A stretch of 64,000 nt of DNA from Saccharibacillus deserti (GTDB lineage Bacteria > Bacillota > Bacilli > Paenibacillales > Paenibacillaceae): positions 1 through 64,000 of the forward strand of contig NZ_JABJVN010000007.1 in assembly GCF_013618475.1 (NCBI RefSeq). Direction: 5' to 3'. Positions 34,736 through 44,576 of the stretch are shown one piece after another; positions within the stretch are counted from its first letter, which is position 1, and every line of letters begins with the position of its first letter. The notes under the pieces are model-generated. The model worked only from the letters and a program-made list of their open reading frames with translations, did not search any database and was not told the DNA's origin. A program made the position numbers and the translations under genes.

Positions 34736-35692
34736 ATGCAGAATACCACGCACCGGATATCCGTCGAGAAACAAAAGGCCAAGCCGTCGCTGTTCAAACG
34801 GATTGGCAGGCAGTGGGATCTTCAACTGATGGTGCTGCCGGCGCTGCTGTTCATCTTGGTCTTCAGCTATATTCCGATGTACGGCGTGCTGATGGCGTTT
34901 CAGGATTACAGCCTGTTCGATGGGTTTTCCGGAAGTCCCTGGGTCGGGTTCAAGCATTTCGAAATGTTCTTCGGCGCTCCCGAGTTCTGGACGGTCATCC
35001 GCAATACGATCGTAATCAGTCTGCTGAAGCTGCTGATCGGGTTCCCGGCTCCGATTCTTCTGGCGCTGATGCTGAACGAGGTCAAGCACCGGATGTTCAA
35101 AAAGGTCGTACAGACGATCAGCTACCTGCCGCACTTTCTGTCCTGGGTTATCGTTTCGGGATTTGTCATGTCGATGCTGTCCACGGAAAACGGGAGTGTC
35201 AACATGCTGCTGCAGAGTCTGAACTTGGTCAAAGAGCCGATTAACTTCCTTTCCCTGCCGGAATACTTCTGGACGATTCTCGTGACGACCGGCGTCTGGA
35301 AAGAAATCGGATTCGCTTCGATCGTCTATCTGGCGGCCATCGCCGGCGTCGACCCGTCCATGCACGAAGCGGCGGCCATGGACGGAGCGGGCAAGCTCAG
35401 ACAAATCTTTTCCATTACGCTGCCTTCGATTATGCCGGTTGTGATCGTGTTCCTCATTCTGGCGATCGGCAATCTGCTGAGCGCGGGATTCGAAGACATC
35501 CTGCTGCTCGGGTCCAATCCGGTATTGAGGGACGTGGGCGACGTACTCGATACATACGTGTACCGGACCGGGATCCAGAACAACCGGTATTCGTACGCAA
35601 CCGCCGCGGGACTGTTCAAATCGCTGCTCGGCGTCCTGCTGCTGGTCGGGGCGAATTACGCGGCGCGCCGCTCGGGCAACAGCCTATGGTAA
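34736..35692 (+). CDS. ABC sugar transporter permease (LplB-type)
   Basis: A 318-residue inner-membrane permease with six predicted segments and the EAA loop EAAAMDGAGKLRQIFSITLP at about 220-240, which docks the ATPase. It is of the LplB/YteP type, which pairs with a YtcP-type permease and a lipoprotein and imports oligosaccharides. AAAGGGGG precedes the ATG. No ATPase gene is in the cluster, so a shared MsmX-type ATPase encoded elsewhere must energise it (established for this class). Confidence 0.9.
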   Translation: MQNTTHRISVEKQKAKPSLFKRIGRQWDLQLMVLPALLFILVFSYIPMYGVLMAFQDYSLFDGFSGSPWVGFKHFEMFFGAPEFWTVIRNTIVISLLKLLIGFPAPILLALMLNEVKHRMFKKVVQTISYLPHFLSWVIVSGFVMSMLSTENGSVNMLLQSLNLVKEPINFLSLPEYFWTILVTTGVWKEIGFASIVYLAAIAGVDPSMHEAAAMDGAGKLRQIFSITLPSIMPVVIVFLILAIGNLLSAGFEDILLLGSNPVLRDVGDVLDTYVYRTGIQNNRYSYATAAGLFKSLLGVLLLVGANYAARRSGNSLW

Positions 35693-35714
35693 ATCGAAAC
35701 GGAGGTGCGTTGGC

Positions 35715-36608
35715 ATGAAGCCTTCAACCGGAGACCGCATGCTGCTTACGGCGGTCTATGCGCTGCTCGCCGTCATGGCTTTTGTCGCTTTCTATCCGTT
35801 CTGGAATGCGGCGGTCATTTCGTTCAACAACGGAACGGATACTTTGCGCGGCGGCATTACCTTCTGGCCAAGAGCTTTTACGCTGGAAAATTACCAGGTC
35901 GTCTTCGAAGACAGCCGCCTGGTGAACGGCTTCGCGATCTCGGTGATGCGTACGCTGATCGGCACGCTTCTCTCGATCGGAGCCACGGCCATCTTCGCGT
36001 ACGGCATGAGCAGGTCCGAACTGATCGGCCGCAAAGGCTACATGATCTTTTGTATCATCACGATGTATTTCAGCGGCGGTTTGATTCCGACTTTCCTGCT
36101 GATCCGCTCGCTCGATTTGTTCAACACCTTCTGGGTCATGATTATTCCCGGGATGATCAGCGTGTGGAACATGATTATCTTCCGTACCTTTTTCAAAAGC
36201 ATGCCGGCGGGACTGGAAGAATCGGCGAAAATCGACGGCTGTTCCAACTGGGGCGTTCTGTTTCGGATCGTGCTTCCCTTGTCGGGTCCCGTCATCGCCA
36301 CCTTGTCGCTGTTCACGGCCGTGTATCACTGGAATGACTGGTTTACGCCGAGCATCTATATCAGCAACGCCGATCTGCTCCCGATTCAGACGAAGCTGCA
36401 GCAGATTTTGAATTCCAACATTATGAGCGAGCAGATGGCGCAGATGGATTCGGCGGCCCAGGGCCGGATGAGCCGGATGAAGGCCGTCACCTCCAAATCG
36501 CTGTCGATGGCCACGATGATGGTCGCAACCATTCCCATTTTGTGCGTCTATCCGTTCCTGCAAAAGTATTTCGTCAAAGGTGTGCTGGTCGGTTCTCTGA
36601 AAGAATAA
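35715..36608 (+). CDS. ABC sugar transporter permease (YtcP-type)
   Basis: A 297-residue second permease with six membrane segments and the EAA-like loop EESAKIDGCSNWGVLFRIVLP. It pairs with the LplB-type permease 22 bp upstream. A GGAGGTG site precedes the ATG. The periplasmic-side loop at about 230-262 (QTKLQQILNS, MSEQMAQMDS) is typical of YtcP-type proteins. Confidence 0.9.
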   Translation: MKPSTGDRMLLTAVYALLAVMAFVAFYPFWNAAVISFNNGTDTLRGGITFWPRAFTLENYQVVFEDSRLVNGFAISVMRTLIGTLLSIGATAIFAYGMSRSELIGRKGYMIFCIITMYFSGGLIPTFLLIRSLDLFNTFWVMIIPGMISVWNMIIFRTFFKSMPAGLEESAKIDGCSNWGVLFRIVLPLSGPVIATLSLFTAVYHWNDWFTPSIYISNADLLPIQTKLQQILNSNIMSEQMAQMDSAAQGRMSRMKAVTSKSLSMATMMVATIPILCVYPFLQKYFVKGVLVGSLKE

Positions 36609-36634
36609 ACAAAAGCGGCGAAGGGGGCAAAGCG

Positions 36635-38293
36635 ATGGGCAACGGTAAAAAGGCACTGCGTTTCGGATCGGTTCTGCTGGCATTGACACTCACACTGACA
36701 GGATGTACGGGGGGCGGCTCATCGGGCTCCGGAGAAGCCAAAGGGGGCAGCGGCACCTCGGCCGAAGGCGGGGGCAAAGACGCTTACGTGCTCGGCGAAA
36801 GTCCGCTGGAGTTTTCGTTCTACGGTCATTACGACTGGTACACGATGCCGAACTGGGGCGAGGACAAAGCGTCGGAATGGATCAAGGCCAACAAGAAGGT
36901 CAACGTCGTTCCGATCAGTTCCGGCGGCCAGGCCAAGCAGAAGCTGAGCACGATGATCGTGTCGGGCGAGCTGCCGGACGTGATGTGGATGGAGCGCGGC
37001 GCGGATGTCGAGACGCTGCGCAAAGCCGGGGCGATCGTGCCTTTCGACGATTATCTGGACAAATATCCGAATCTCAAAAAATGGGCCGGCGAAGAAACGC
37101 TCGATATGCTTCGTTCGGAAGACGGCAAACTGTATCAGTTCCCGAACTGGTATACGACGCAGCCCAACGGCAATGCCGGCTATATGGTCAATAAGAAAAT
37201 CTACAACGAGCTCGGCAAGCCGTCGCTTGAAACGACCGAAGACCTGTACGCCTATCTGAAGCAGGTCAAAGAAAAATATCCGGACGTCGTGCCGCTCGAA
37301 GTCGGGCAGTCCGCCGGAGCGATCGATATCATGACTTCGGCTTTTGCGGAGAACCGTCCTTATCTGTACAGCTCGCTCAGCATGATGGCCGTTCCTTCGG
37401 GCGATACGCTGAATTCGGTGTTTACGGACGGGGTATTCCGCGAAACGCTGGTCTACTTCAATCAGCTGTACCGGGACAAACTGATCAGCCAGGACGCTTT
37501 TACGCAGCCGCTGGAACAGGTGGAACAGAAGATCATTACCGGCAAAGCGGCCGTCTACGTGGCGTCCAGCCCGACCGAATTCGGGGCTATCGGCAATTCC
37601 CTGCTCAGCGAGGAAGATCCGGAAGCAGGCTATATCATGGTCTGGCCAGTGCACAAAGAAGGTCTGGACAAGAACAAAATTTTCCCCGGCACCTACAACC
37701 AGCTCGGATGGAACGTCAGCGTTATCTCCAAAACGGCCAAAGATCCCGAAGCGATCTTCGCGTTCCTCGATTGGCTCACAGGGCCGGAAGGCCAGCGGAT
37801 CAGTATGTGGGGACCGGAAGGCCTGTATTGGGACGGCGTCGACGAAGAGGAAGCGCCGCTGTTTACCGAAGCGTTCACCGCGGATACGAAAGGCCGCGAC
37901 GAGCTGATGAATTCCACGGTCAATCTGCAGTGGGTCGGCAACACGGTCTACGTGGACAATTCCAAGATGAAGTTCGAAGCCACCCTGCCGGAAGAAAAGA
38001 AAAGCTGGGAAACGAAATGGCAGTCGGAGATCACGTGGAAAACGCAGTATGACACGACGGAGTTCGTCAATCTGTCGCCTGCCGGAGATTCGGCGGAAGG
38101 CATCATTGCACAAAGCGTCGGCGAAATCTACGAGAAAGCCAAAGCCCAGGCCATCTTGAACGCGGGCAGCGAAGCGGACGTGCTGGCGATTATGGACCAG
38201 GCGGAAAAAGACGCGCAGCAGGTCGGTTACGCGAAGCTGCTGGAGTACAAAACGCAAAAGTGGAAAGAGAATCTGGCCAAGCTGGGCCGATAA
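36635..38293 (+). CDS. ABC transporter sugar-binding lipoprotein
   Basis: A 552-residue extracellular solute-binding protein of the large LplA type. The signal ends in the lipobox LTGC (Cys about 23), followed by a Gly/Ser/Glu linker and the binding domain. The ATG at 36635 is preceded by AAGGGGGC. It delivers substrate to the two permeases just upstream. Residues such as HYDWYTMPNWGED near the N-terminus and many Trp/Tyr fit an oligosaccharide ligand, but the sugar is not determinable. Confidence 0.9.
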   Translation: MGNGKKALRFGSVLLALTLTLTGCTGGGSSGSGEAKGGSGTSAEGGGKDAYVLGESPLEFSFYGHYDWYTMPNWGEDKASEWIKANKKVNVVPISSGGQAKQKLSTMIVSGELPDVMWMERGADVETLRKAGAIVPFDDYLDKYPNLKKWAGEETLDMLRSEDGKLYQFPNWYTTQPNGNAGYMVNKKIYNELGKPSLETTEDLYAYLKQVKEKYPDVVPLEVGQSAGAIDIMTSAFAENRPYLYSSLSMMAVPSGDTLNSVFTDGVFRETLVYFNQLYRDKLISQDAFTQPLEQVEQKIITGKAAVYVASSPTEFGAIGNSLLSEEDPEAGYIMVWPVHKEGLDKNKIFPGTYNQLGWNVSVISKTAKDPEAIFAFLDWLTGPEGQRISMWGPEGLYWDGVDEEEAPLFTEAFTADTKGRDELMNSTVNLQWVGNTVYVDNSKMKFEATLPEEKKSWETKWQSEITWKTQYDTTEFVNLSPAGDSAEGIIAQSVGEIYEKAKAQAILNAGSEADVLAIMDQAEKDAQQVGYAKLLEYKTQKWKENLAKLGR

Positions 38294-38357
38294 ACCGGTC
38301 CGAACGGAAAATAAATACAGACATGCGGAAGCGGCGGTTTGATGGAGGGCAACCAAT

Positions 38358-39332
38358 TTGAATTATTATCTGGGCGTTGACGGCGGAGGCAGCAAGACAC
38401 TCGCCGTAGTCTGCGACGAAACGGGCCGGATCGCCGGCCGCGCTTCGAGCGGCTGCGGCAACCACCAGCTCGGTGCCGACATCGCCGAACGCCATATCCG
38501 GCAGGCGGTAGACGAAGCGCTGGGACAGGCGGGGATCGGCAAAGAGCAGGTGGCGCGCTCCGTATTCGGGCTGGCGGGAGCCGACCGGGAAGCCGATTTC
38601 CGGATTCTGCGCCCCATGATCGCAGGGCTTGGATTGGATCGCCACGAGATCGTCTGCGACACGGTGATCGGGCTGCGTGCGGGTACCCGCCAGGCCCATG
38701 GAGTCGTCGTGATCTGCGGGACGGGAACCAACTGCTACGGTATTAACCGGCAGGGCGAAGAACTTCAGGTCGGCGGATTCGGATACACGTTCGGCGACTT
38801 CGGCGGCGGATCGGATCTGGCCGTCGAAGTATTCCGTTCGGTGATTCGGGCCTGGGAAGGCCGGGAACGGCCGACCCTGCTGGCGGAAGCGGTCCTGCGC
38901 CGCCTGGCTATGGGTTCGGAAGAAGAAATGTTCCATCATTATCTGGATACCGGCAGACACATTCCGGCCGATCTGGCGAAGCTGCTGTTCGAAGTGGCGG
39001 AATTCGACGAGACGGCCAGAAGCATTCTGGCCAGGCAGGGACGGGAGCTGGGGCGCGCGGCCGGAGCGGTCATCCGCAAGCTGGACATGGAAAGCGACCG
39101 GTTCGATCTGGTGATGGCCGGCAGTATTCTGACCCGCGGAGACAGCCGTTATATTGTCCCGTATCTGGACGAAGAGGTACGGGCGGCGGCTCCCGCCTAC
39201 GAGTTGGGCATTCTGACGCTGGAGCCGGCGGCGGGCGCACTGTTTATGGCGATGAACGAGCAGGGCGGTACGGATGAAGAGATTTATCGCCGGATTCATC
39301 AACAATTAAGCGTAAAGGCGGCGAGTGCATGA
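38358..39332 (+). CDS. BadF/BadG-type ATPase, probable N-acetylglucosamine or glycoside kinase
   Basis: A 324-residue ASKHA-fold kinase. Phosphate-1 loop is LGVDGGGSKTLAVV near the N-terminus, phosphate-2 is VVICGTGTNCYGI, and FGYTFGDFGGGSDLA and VMAGSILTRGD complete the ATP site. Relatives include N-acetylglucosamine kinase. The TTG at 38358 follows GGAGGGC and is the only supported start. It overlaps the GH4 gene by four bases (ATGA) and follows the ABC importer, so it probably phosphorylates the imported sugar or glycoside. Confidence 0.82.
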   Translation: MNYYLGVDGGGSKTLAVVCDETGRIAGRASSGCGNHQLGADIAERHIRQAVDEALGQAGIGKEQVARSVFGLAGADREADFRILRPMIAGLGLDRHEIVCDTVIGLRAGTRQAHGVVVICGTGTNCYGINRQGEELQVGGFGYTFGDFGGGSDLAVEVFRSVIRAWEGRERPTLLAEAVLRRLAMGSEEEMFHHYLDTGRHIPADLAKLLFEVAEFDETARSILARQGRELGRAAGAVIRKLDMESDRFDLVMAGSILTRGDSRYIVPYLDEEVRAAAPAYELGILTLEPAAGALFMAMNEQGGTDEEIYRRIHQQLSVKAASA

Positions 39333-40651
39333 CGCAGCATAAATTGAAAGTGGCGGTGATCGGAGGCGGTTCTTCCTACACCCCCGAGCTGATCGAAGGG
39401 TTTATCCTGAATTACGCGACGTTCCCGGTGAAGGAGATCGTGCTGGTCGATATCGAACCGGGTCTGCGCAAGCTGTCCACCGTCGGCCGACTTGCCCAGC
39501 GCATGGTCGCCAAATCGGGTCTGCCGATCGAAGTCTCGCTGACCCTGGACCGCCGCTCGGCGTTGAAAGACGCGGACTTCGTCTCGACCCAGATGCGGGT
39601 CGGCATGCTGGAAGCCCGCGGCTGGGACGAGACGATCCCGCTCAAATACGGCATGATCGGCCAGGAAACGACGGGACCCGGCGGCATGCTGAAAGCGCTC
39701 CGGACCATTCCGGTCCTGCTTGACGTCGCCCGCGACATGGAAGAATTGTGTCCCGATGCCTGGCTGCTCAACTTCACCAATCCGGCCGGCATGGTGACGG
39801 AAGCGATCAACAAACACTCGCGGATTCGGACGATCGGTTTGTGCAATTCGCCGATCGCCGCGTACAAGTGGCTGTCGAAGCTGTACGAGGTTCCAACCGA
39901 ACGCATTTACTGCGAGTTCGCGGGCCTCAATCATCTGCATTATATCAGCCGGATCGAGATCGACGGACAGTCGAAGCTGCCGGAACTGCTGGACGATCGC
40001 GACGGTTATTCCGCCCGCAACGTGCCGCAGTACGAATGGAACGGCGCGCTGCTGCGTACGCTTGGCGCGATCCCGTCCTATTACCTGAAATACTTCTATC
40101 TGCACCGCGAGCTTCTGGCCGAGCAGCAGGAATTGGCGGCCAAAGGCGAGACCCGGGCGGAAACGGTGCAGCGATTGGAAGACGAATTGTTCGAGCTGTA
40201 CGAAGACGTCAATCTGGCCGAAAAGCCCAAGCAGCTTGAACAGCGCGGCGGCGCTTATTATTCCGAAGCGGCGGTCAAGCTGATGAACTCGCTCTACAAC
40301 GACAAAGGCGACATCCAGACGTTGAATGTCGCCAATAACGGCATCCTCGATTTTCTTCCGGACGATGCCTGCATCGAGGTGAACTGCAAAGTCTTGAAGA
40401 CCGGGCCTGTTCCGGTTCCGGTCGAGATCGTTCCCGAAGCCGCCAAAGGCTTGATCCACGCCGTGAAGACGTACGAACGGCTCGCGATCGAAGCGGCCGT
40501 GACCGGCAGCCGCGAACTGGCTCTGACCGCCCTGGCCCATCATCCGCTGGTGCCTTCGGTGAACGACGCCGAAGCGATGCTGGATGAGATGCTGGAGCGC
40601 AACAAAGGGTATCTGGGGCGGTTTTTCCGGAATGAAGCGGCTGTTCGTTAG
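39329..40651 (+). CDS. GH4 family 6-phospho-beta-glucosidase
   Basis: A 440-residue NAD- and Mn-dependent glycosidase of family GH4. The nucleotide loop is VIGGGSSYTPELIEG; the signature GLCNSP (Cys and Asn near 171-172) is closest to the CN-type of 6-phospho-beta-glucosidases, and FAGLNHLHY supplies the catalytic/metal His. ETTGPGG and LNFTNPAG are also family motifs. GH4 enzymes of this class act on phosphorylated glycosides, usually made by a PTS; here a kinase gene overlaps by four bases and the importer is an ABC system. A terminator follows. Confidence 0.9.
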   Translation: MTQHKLKVAVIGGGSSYTPELIEGFILNYATFPVKEIVLVDIEPGLRKLSTVGRLAQRMVAKSGLPIEVSLTLDRRSALKDADFVSTQMRVGMLEARGWDETIPLKYGMIGQETTGPGGMLKALRTIPVLLDVARDMEELCPDAWLLNFTNPAGMVTEAINKHSRIRTIGLCNSPIAAYKWLSKLYEVPTERIYCEFAGLNHLHYISRIEIDGQSKLPELLDDRDGYSARNVPQYEWNGALLRTLGAIPSYYLKYFYLHRELLAEQQELAAKGETRAETVQRLEDELFELYEDVNLAEKPKQLEQRGGAYYSEAAVKLMNSLYNDKGDIQTLNVANNGILDFLPDDACIEVNCKVLKTGPVPVPVEIVPEAAKGLIHAVKTYERLAIEAAVTGSRELALTALAHHPLVPSVNDAEAMLDEMLERNKGYLGRFFRNEAAVR

Positions 40652-40713
40652 TTTTTCGTTGGTTGTTGGTCGCACTCGATCCTACTCACGGAAGTCTTTA
40701 ACCCATTTTCGTC

Positions 40714-40755
40714 AAAAAAGACCTTCGAAGGCGCCTCTTCGAAGGTCTTTGATTT
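40714..40755. terminator. Terminator of the glycoside operon
   Basis: AAAGACCTTCGAAG and CTTCGAAGGTCTTT form a 14-bp perfect stem around GCGCCT, with A and T tracts on the two sides, so it can work on both strands. Confidence 0.88.
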
Positions 40756-40877
40756 ATCGTTCGCCAGCTTATGTCATCGTTTCCAAACCGTCTCATGCGT
40801 TCTCATTGATAATAAGGATAAGGTGACCCTTGATTGATTTTCCGTCAACGTAGGCGGAGATTTTAATTTTTTATAAC

Positions 40878-40902
40878 AAAAAGCCCTTCGAAGGGCTTTT
40901 GT
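40878..40902. terminator. Second terminator-like hairpin with the same core
   Basis: A symmetric AAAAGCCCTTCGAAGGGCTTTT lies about 120 bases after the previous terminator and shares its CCTTCGAAGG core. The bases between the two hold no visible gene. Confidence 0.75.
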
Positions 40903-40980
40903 AATCTTCCTCCTCCAAAAAAACAGGGGAGTGAAGGGTTTGGTTCTCATCCCGGCCAAGAAGTCCGCAGGGCTCTGAAA

Positions 40981-41128
40981 AAGGCTTAGGGCGGAGGAGA
41001 AAGTCCAGTGCAGGAGCGGCAGCGTTCGCCTCTGCAGCCGGGAAGCTTCCTCTTCATCCTTGTCCAATCCGGCTTCCCGACTGCAGCAAGCGACCGGAAC
41101 GGACTTTCTCCGGAGCCCGCCCCGCCTT
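40981..41128 (-). ncRNA. Nested inverted repeat, candidate structured RNA
   Basis: Outer arms GGAGAAAGTCC (40996-41006) and GGACTTTCTCC (41101-41111) are perfect; beyond a 3x3 internal loop they extend with GGGC/GCCC and AAGGC/GCCTT. Inside, CTGCAGCCGGGAAGC (41032-41046) pairs with GCTTCCCGACTGCAG (41072-41086) with one mismatch. The segments between helices are 25 and 14 nt. On the minus strand the structure ends in GCCTTTTTC, like an intrinsic terminator, 38 bases after the stop of the 76-residue gene. It may be an oversized terminator or a 6S-like RNA. The strand is inferred from the T run. It lies in the 514-bp gene-free stretch 40652-41165. Confidence 0.45.
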
Positions 41129-41165
41129 CCCCCAGGTCCTTCCGCACAGGATTTTCACCCGCGTC

Positions 41166-41396
41166 TCACTTCACGACCGTGTCCGTCATCAGATAATCGT
41201 CGTCGCAGTCCAGCACCGTCAGTCTGCCGTGGCAGCACGGAAACACCGTCAGCCGCTTGCGGCCGGTATGAATGTCTTCCAGTTCCGAGGGCTTGATCGG
41301 CAGCAGGACGTTCTCCGCCCCGCAGAACGGACACTGGGGAACCGTAAGATCGCCCATCAAATGATCGTAAGGCAGTGCTTTTTCAAAAGGGATCAT
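41166..41396 (-). CDS. Small Cys-rich protein of unknown function
   Basis: A 76-residue protein with CPFC (about residues 22-25) and a later PCCHGR motif, spaced like a rubredoxin or zinc-ribbon site, and a strongly acidic stretch LDCDDDYL near the end. I do not recognise the family. The ATG lies four bases after the stop of the YycC-like gene, so translation is probably coupled; no strong ribosome site of its own is visible. A large structured inverted repeat follows the stop codon. Confidence 0.7.
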   Translation of the reverse strand: MIPFEKALPYDHLMGDLTVPQCPFCGAENVLLPIKPSELEDIHTGRKRLTVFPCCHGRLTVLDCDDDYLMTDTVVK

Positions 41397-41400
41397 GAGC

Positions 41401-41577
41401 TTATTCGTTCTCCCCGGTCTTGTCGCTGCCGGTCTTGCTTTCCGCTTCCTGTTTCGCCAGCTCGGCCAGCTTCTGCATCAGGATATGCTGCGGCATATGC
41501 ATCAGATGTTCGATCGGAACATTCAGCTGTTTGGATAGTTTGATCGCCGTGTCCGGCGAGATTTGCAGAGGTCTCAT
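41401..41577 (-). CDS. YycC-family protein
   Basis: A 58-residue protein beginning MRPLQISPDTAIKLSKQL and containing IEHLMHMPQHILMQKLAEL, the pattern I know from the Bacillus YycC family. Function unknown; mostly helical. GGGAGGGA precedes the ATG at 41577. It is shorter than usual gene-finding cut-offs but has a clear start, stop and downstream partner. Divergent from the peptidase gene at 41734. Confidence 0.85.
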   Translation of the reverse strand: MRPLQISPDTAIKLSKQLNVPIEHLMHMPQHILMQKLAELAKQEAESKTGSDKTGENE

Positions 41578-41601
41578 GATGGATTCCCTCCCGTGTCAGA
41601 T

Positions 41602-41630
41602 TTGGCTTCATAAGACGTTTTCGCTATAGT
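41602..41630 (+). promoter_or_regulatory. Promoter of the M3 peptidase gene
   Basis: TTGGCT (41602-41607), 17 bp, TATAGT (41625-41630), about 100 bases before the start codon. A second -10-like TATACT follows at 41631. Confidence 0.65.
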
Positions 41631-41733
41631 TATACTGTACCATGAGGCCTTATCAAACACCATATAGGCCCATGAACCGATTATGACGCAGCGTTCCGGC
41701 CCCTACATTAGGAAGCGAAAGGTGAGGAAGAGC

Positions 41734-43545
<1,812 letters not shown>

Positions 43546-43619
43546 AAAAGAATCGAAAACGCGAAAGAGCCTCAAAATTTAGTTAAAATTTGTATGGATA
43601 TCAAAAACGAAAACTCGAA

Positions 43620-43655
43620 AAAAGGCGATCAGGAGTCGAATCTGATCGTCTTTTG
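43620..43655 (+). terminator. Terminator after the M3 peptidase gene
   Basis: AAAGGCGATCAG and CTGATCGTCTTTT form an 11- to 12-bp stem with a T run. Confidence 0.85.
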
Positions 43656-43727
43656 TTTGATTATAGTTGAAAACCGGCTGTTATTTTTGAGCGAATAGTT
43701 ATATATAACCAATTATTGCCTGTTGTA

Positions 43728-43756
43728 TTGAAGCGGAGAATTTATGGCTCTATAAT
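43728..43756 (+). promoter_or_regulatory. Promoter of the conserved hypothetical gene
   Basis: TTGAAG (43728-43733), 17 bp, perfect TATAAT (43751-43756). Transcription should start about 70 bases before the ATG at 43836. Confidence 0.85.
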
Positions 43757-43835
43757 GAGTCTTAAGCGCTACATACCGGTATAGAAGCTGCAAGTAAAAG
43801 GTACTTAAGAAACACCAATGATAAGGGGGACTAGC

Positions 43836-44243
43836 ATGTTTGTCGTTAACGAATACTCGCTTCCCAGACAGCTCGATATCGTATTCAAGGAATTGAGCGA
43901 AGAACTTTTGGGTCTGGAAGCCGGAACGGTATTCATCCAGATTCGCAACAACGTCGTCGGCAAATTCGGAATTCGCCATACGCCGCTCGCAGGTCGGGAC
44001 GGACATGTGGAAGGGCCGGAACGGGGACTGAACGAACATCAGCTCCGGGCTTTCCGCAATATGGCTATCGAATCGCTCAACTATAAGAAGAGTTGGACGC
44101 ATGGCGAGATCAATTATGATTTTGCGATCCGCAAAGCCGCGGTGGTCGTCGACGCCCAGTTCGAATCGAACTACAACATGGCCAGCAGCATGATCCGCTA
44201 CCCGAAACAGGCTTACAAGGAAGCTCGCTCCGAGCTTTCCTGA
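43836..44243 (+). CDS. Conserved hypothetical protein
   Basis: A 135-residue soluble protein I cannot assign. It has an alternating helix/strand pattern, with LDIVFKELSEELLGL, TVFIQIRNNVVGKFGI and AIRKAAVVVDAQFESNYN as the most structured parts; no signal, membrane segment or Cys. AAGGGGGAC precedes the ATG at 43836, six codons after another in-frame ATG. It has a consensus promoter of its own, so it is probably well expressed. It ends about 70 bases before the trpS promoter. Confidence 0.75.
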   Translation: MFVVNEYSLPRQLDIVFKELSEELLGLEAGTVFIQIRNNVVGKFGIRHTPLAGRDGHVEGPERGLNEHQLRAFRNMAIESLNYKKSWTHGEINYDFAIRKAAVVVDAQFESNYNMASSMIRYPKQAYKEARSELS

Positions 44244-44311
44244 AAGCCGATTCAAGGCACGAGTCCCCTCGCGGAAAGGGAGCCAAGAGGAGACCCGGCG
44301 GAGTCGAAGAA

Positions 44312-44340
44312 TTGACAAAGTACGATCTCAACTTTATGAT
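44312..44340 (+). promoter_or_regulatory. Promoter of the trpS leader
   Basis: Perfect TTGACA (44312-44317), a 17-bp spacer and TATGAT (44335-44340). It places the transcript start near 44347, at the head of the T-box leader. Confidence 0.9.
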
Positions 44341-44576
44341 GGGGAACAAACCAATGCAACAAAGCGATGACGGGGACAAGTAAGCGGGAGAAGCTTTCTT
44401 CAGAAAGCCGGCGGATGATGCGAGCCGGCGGAAGCCTCCTGTCCGAATGGACCCTTGAGCGCCGAGCCGAACCGGAAGCCCGACTTCCTCAATAGGCCGG
44501 CCGGCCTGCGTTCTCCGTTACCGGAACGTTCAAGATCGGTTACGTGTACGCGGTGCGTTTTGCACAGCTTACGCCT

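Noticed and set aside
40584-40826. Small open frame after the GH4 gene
   Set aside because: It overlaps the end of the GH4 gene and runs through the terminator hairpin at 40714-40755.
40991-41010. GAGGAGAAAGTCC resembling the P4 motif of RNase P RNA
   Set aside because: The motif has an extra base and the other conserved RNase P regions are absent; the sequence is better explained as one arm of the 40981-41128 inverted repeat.
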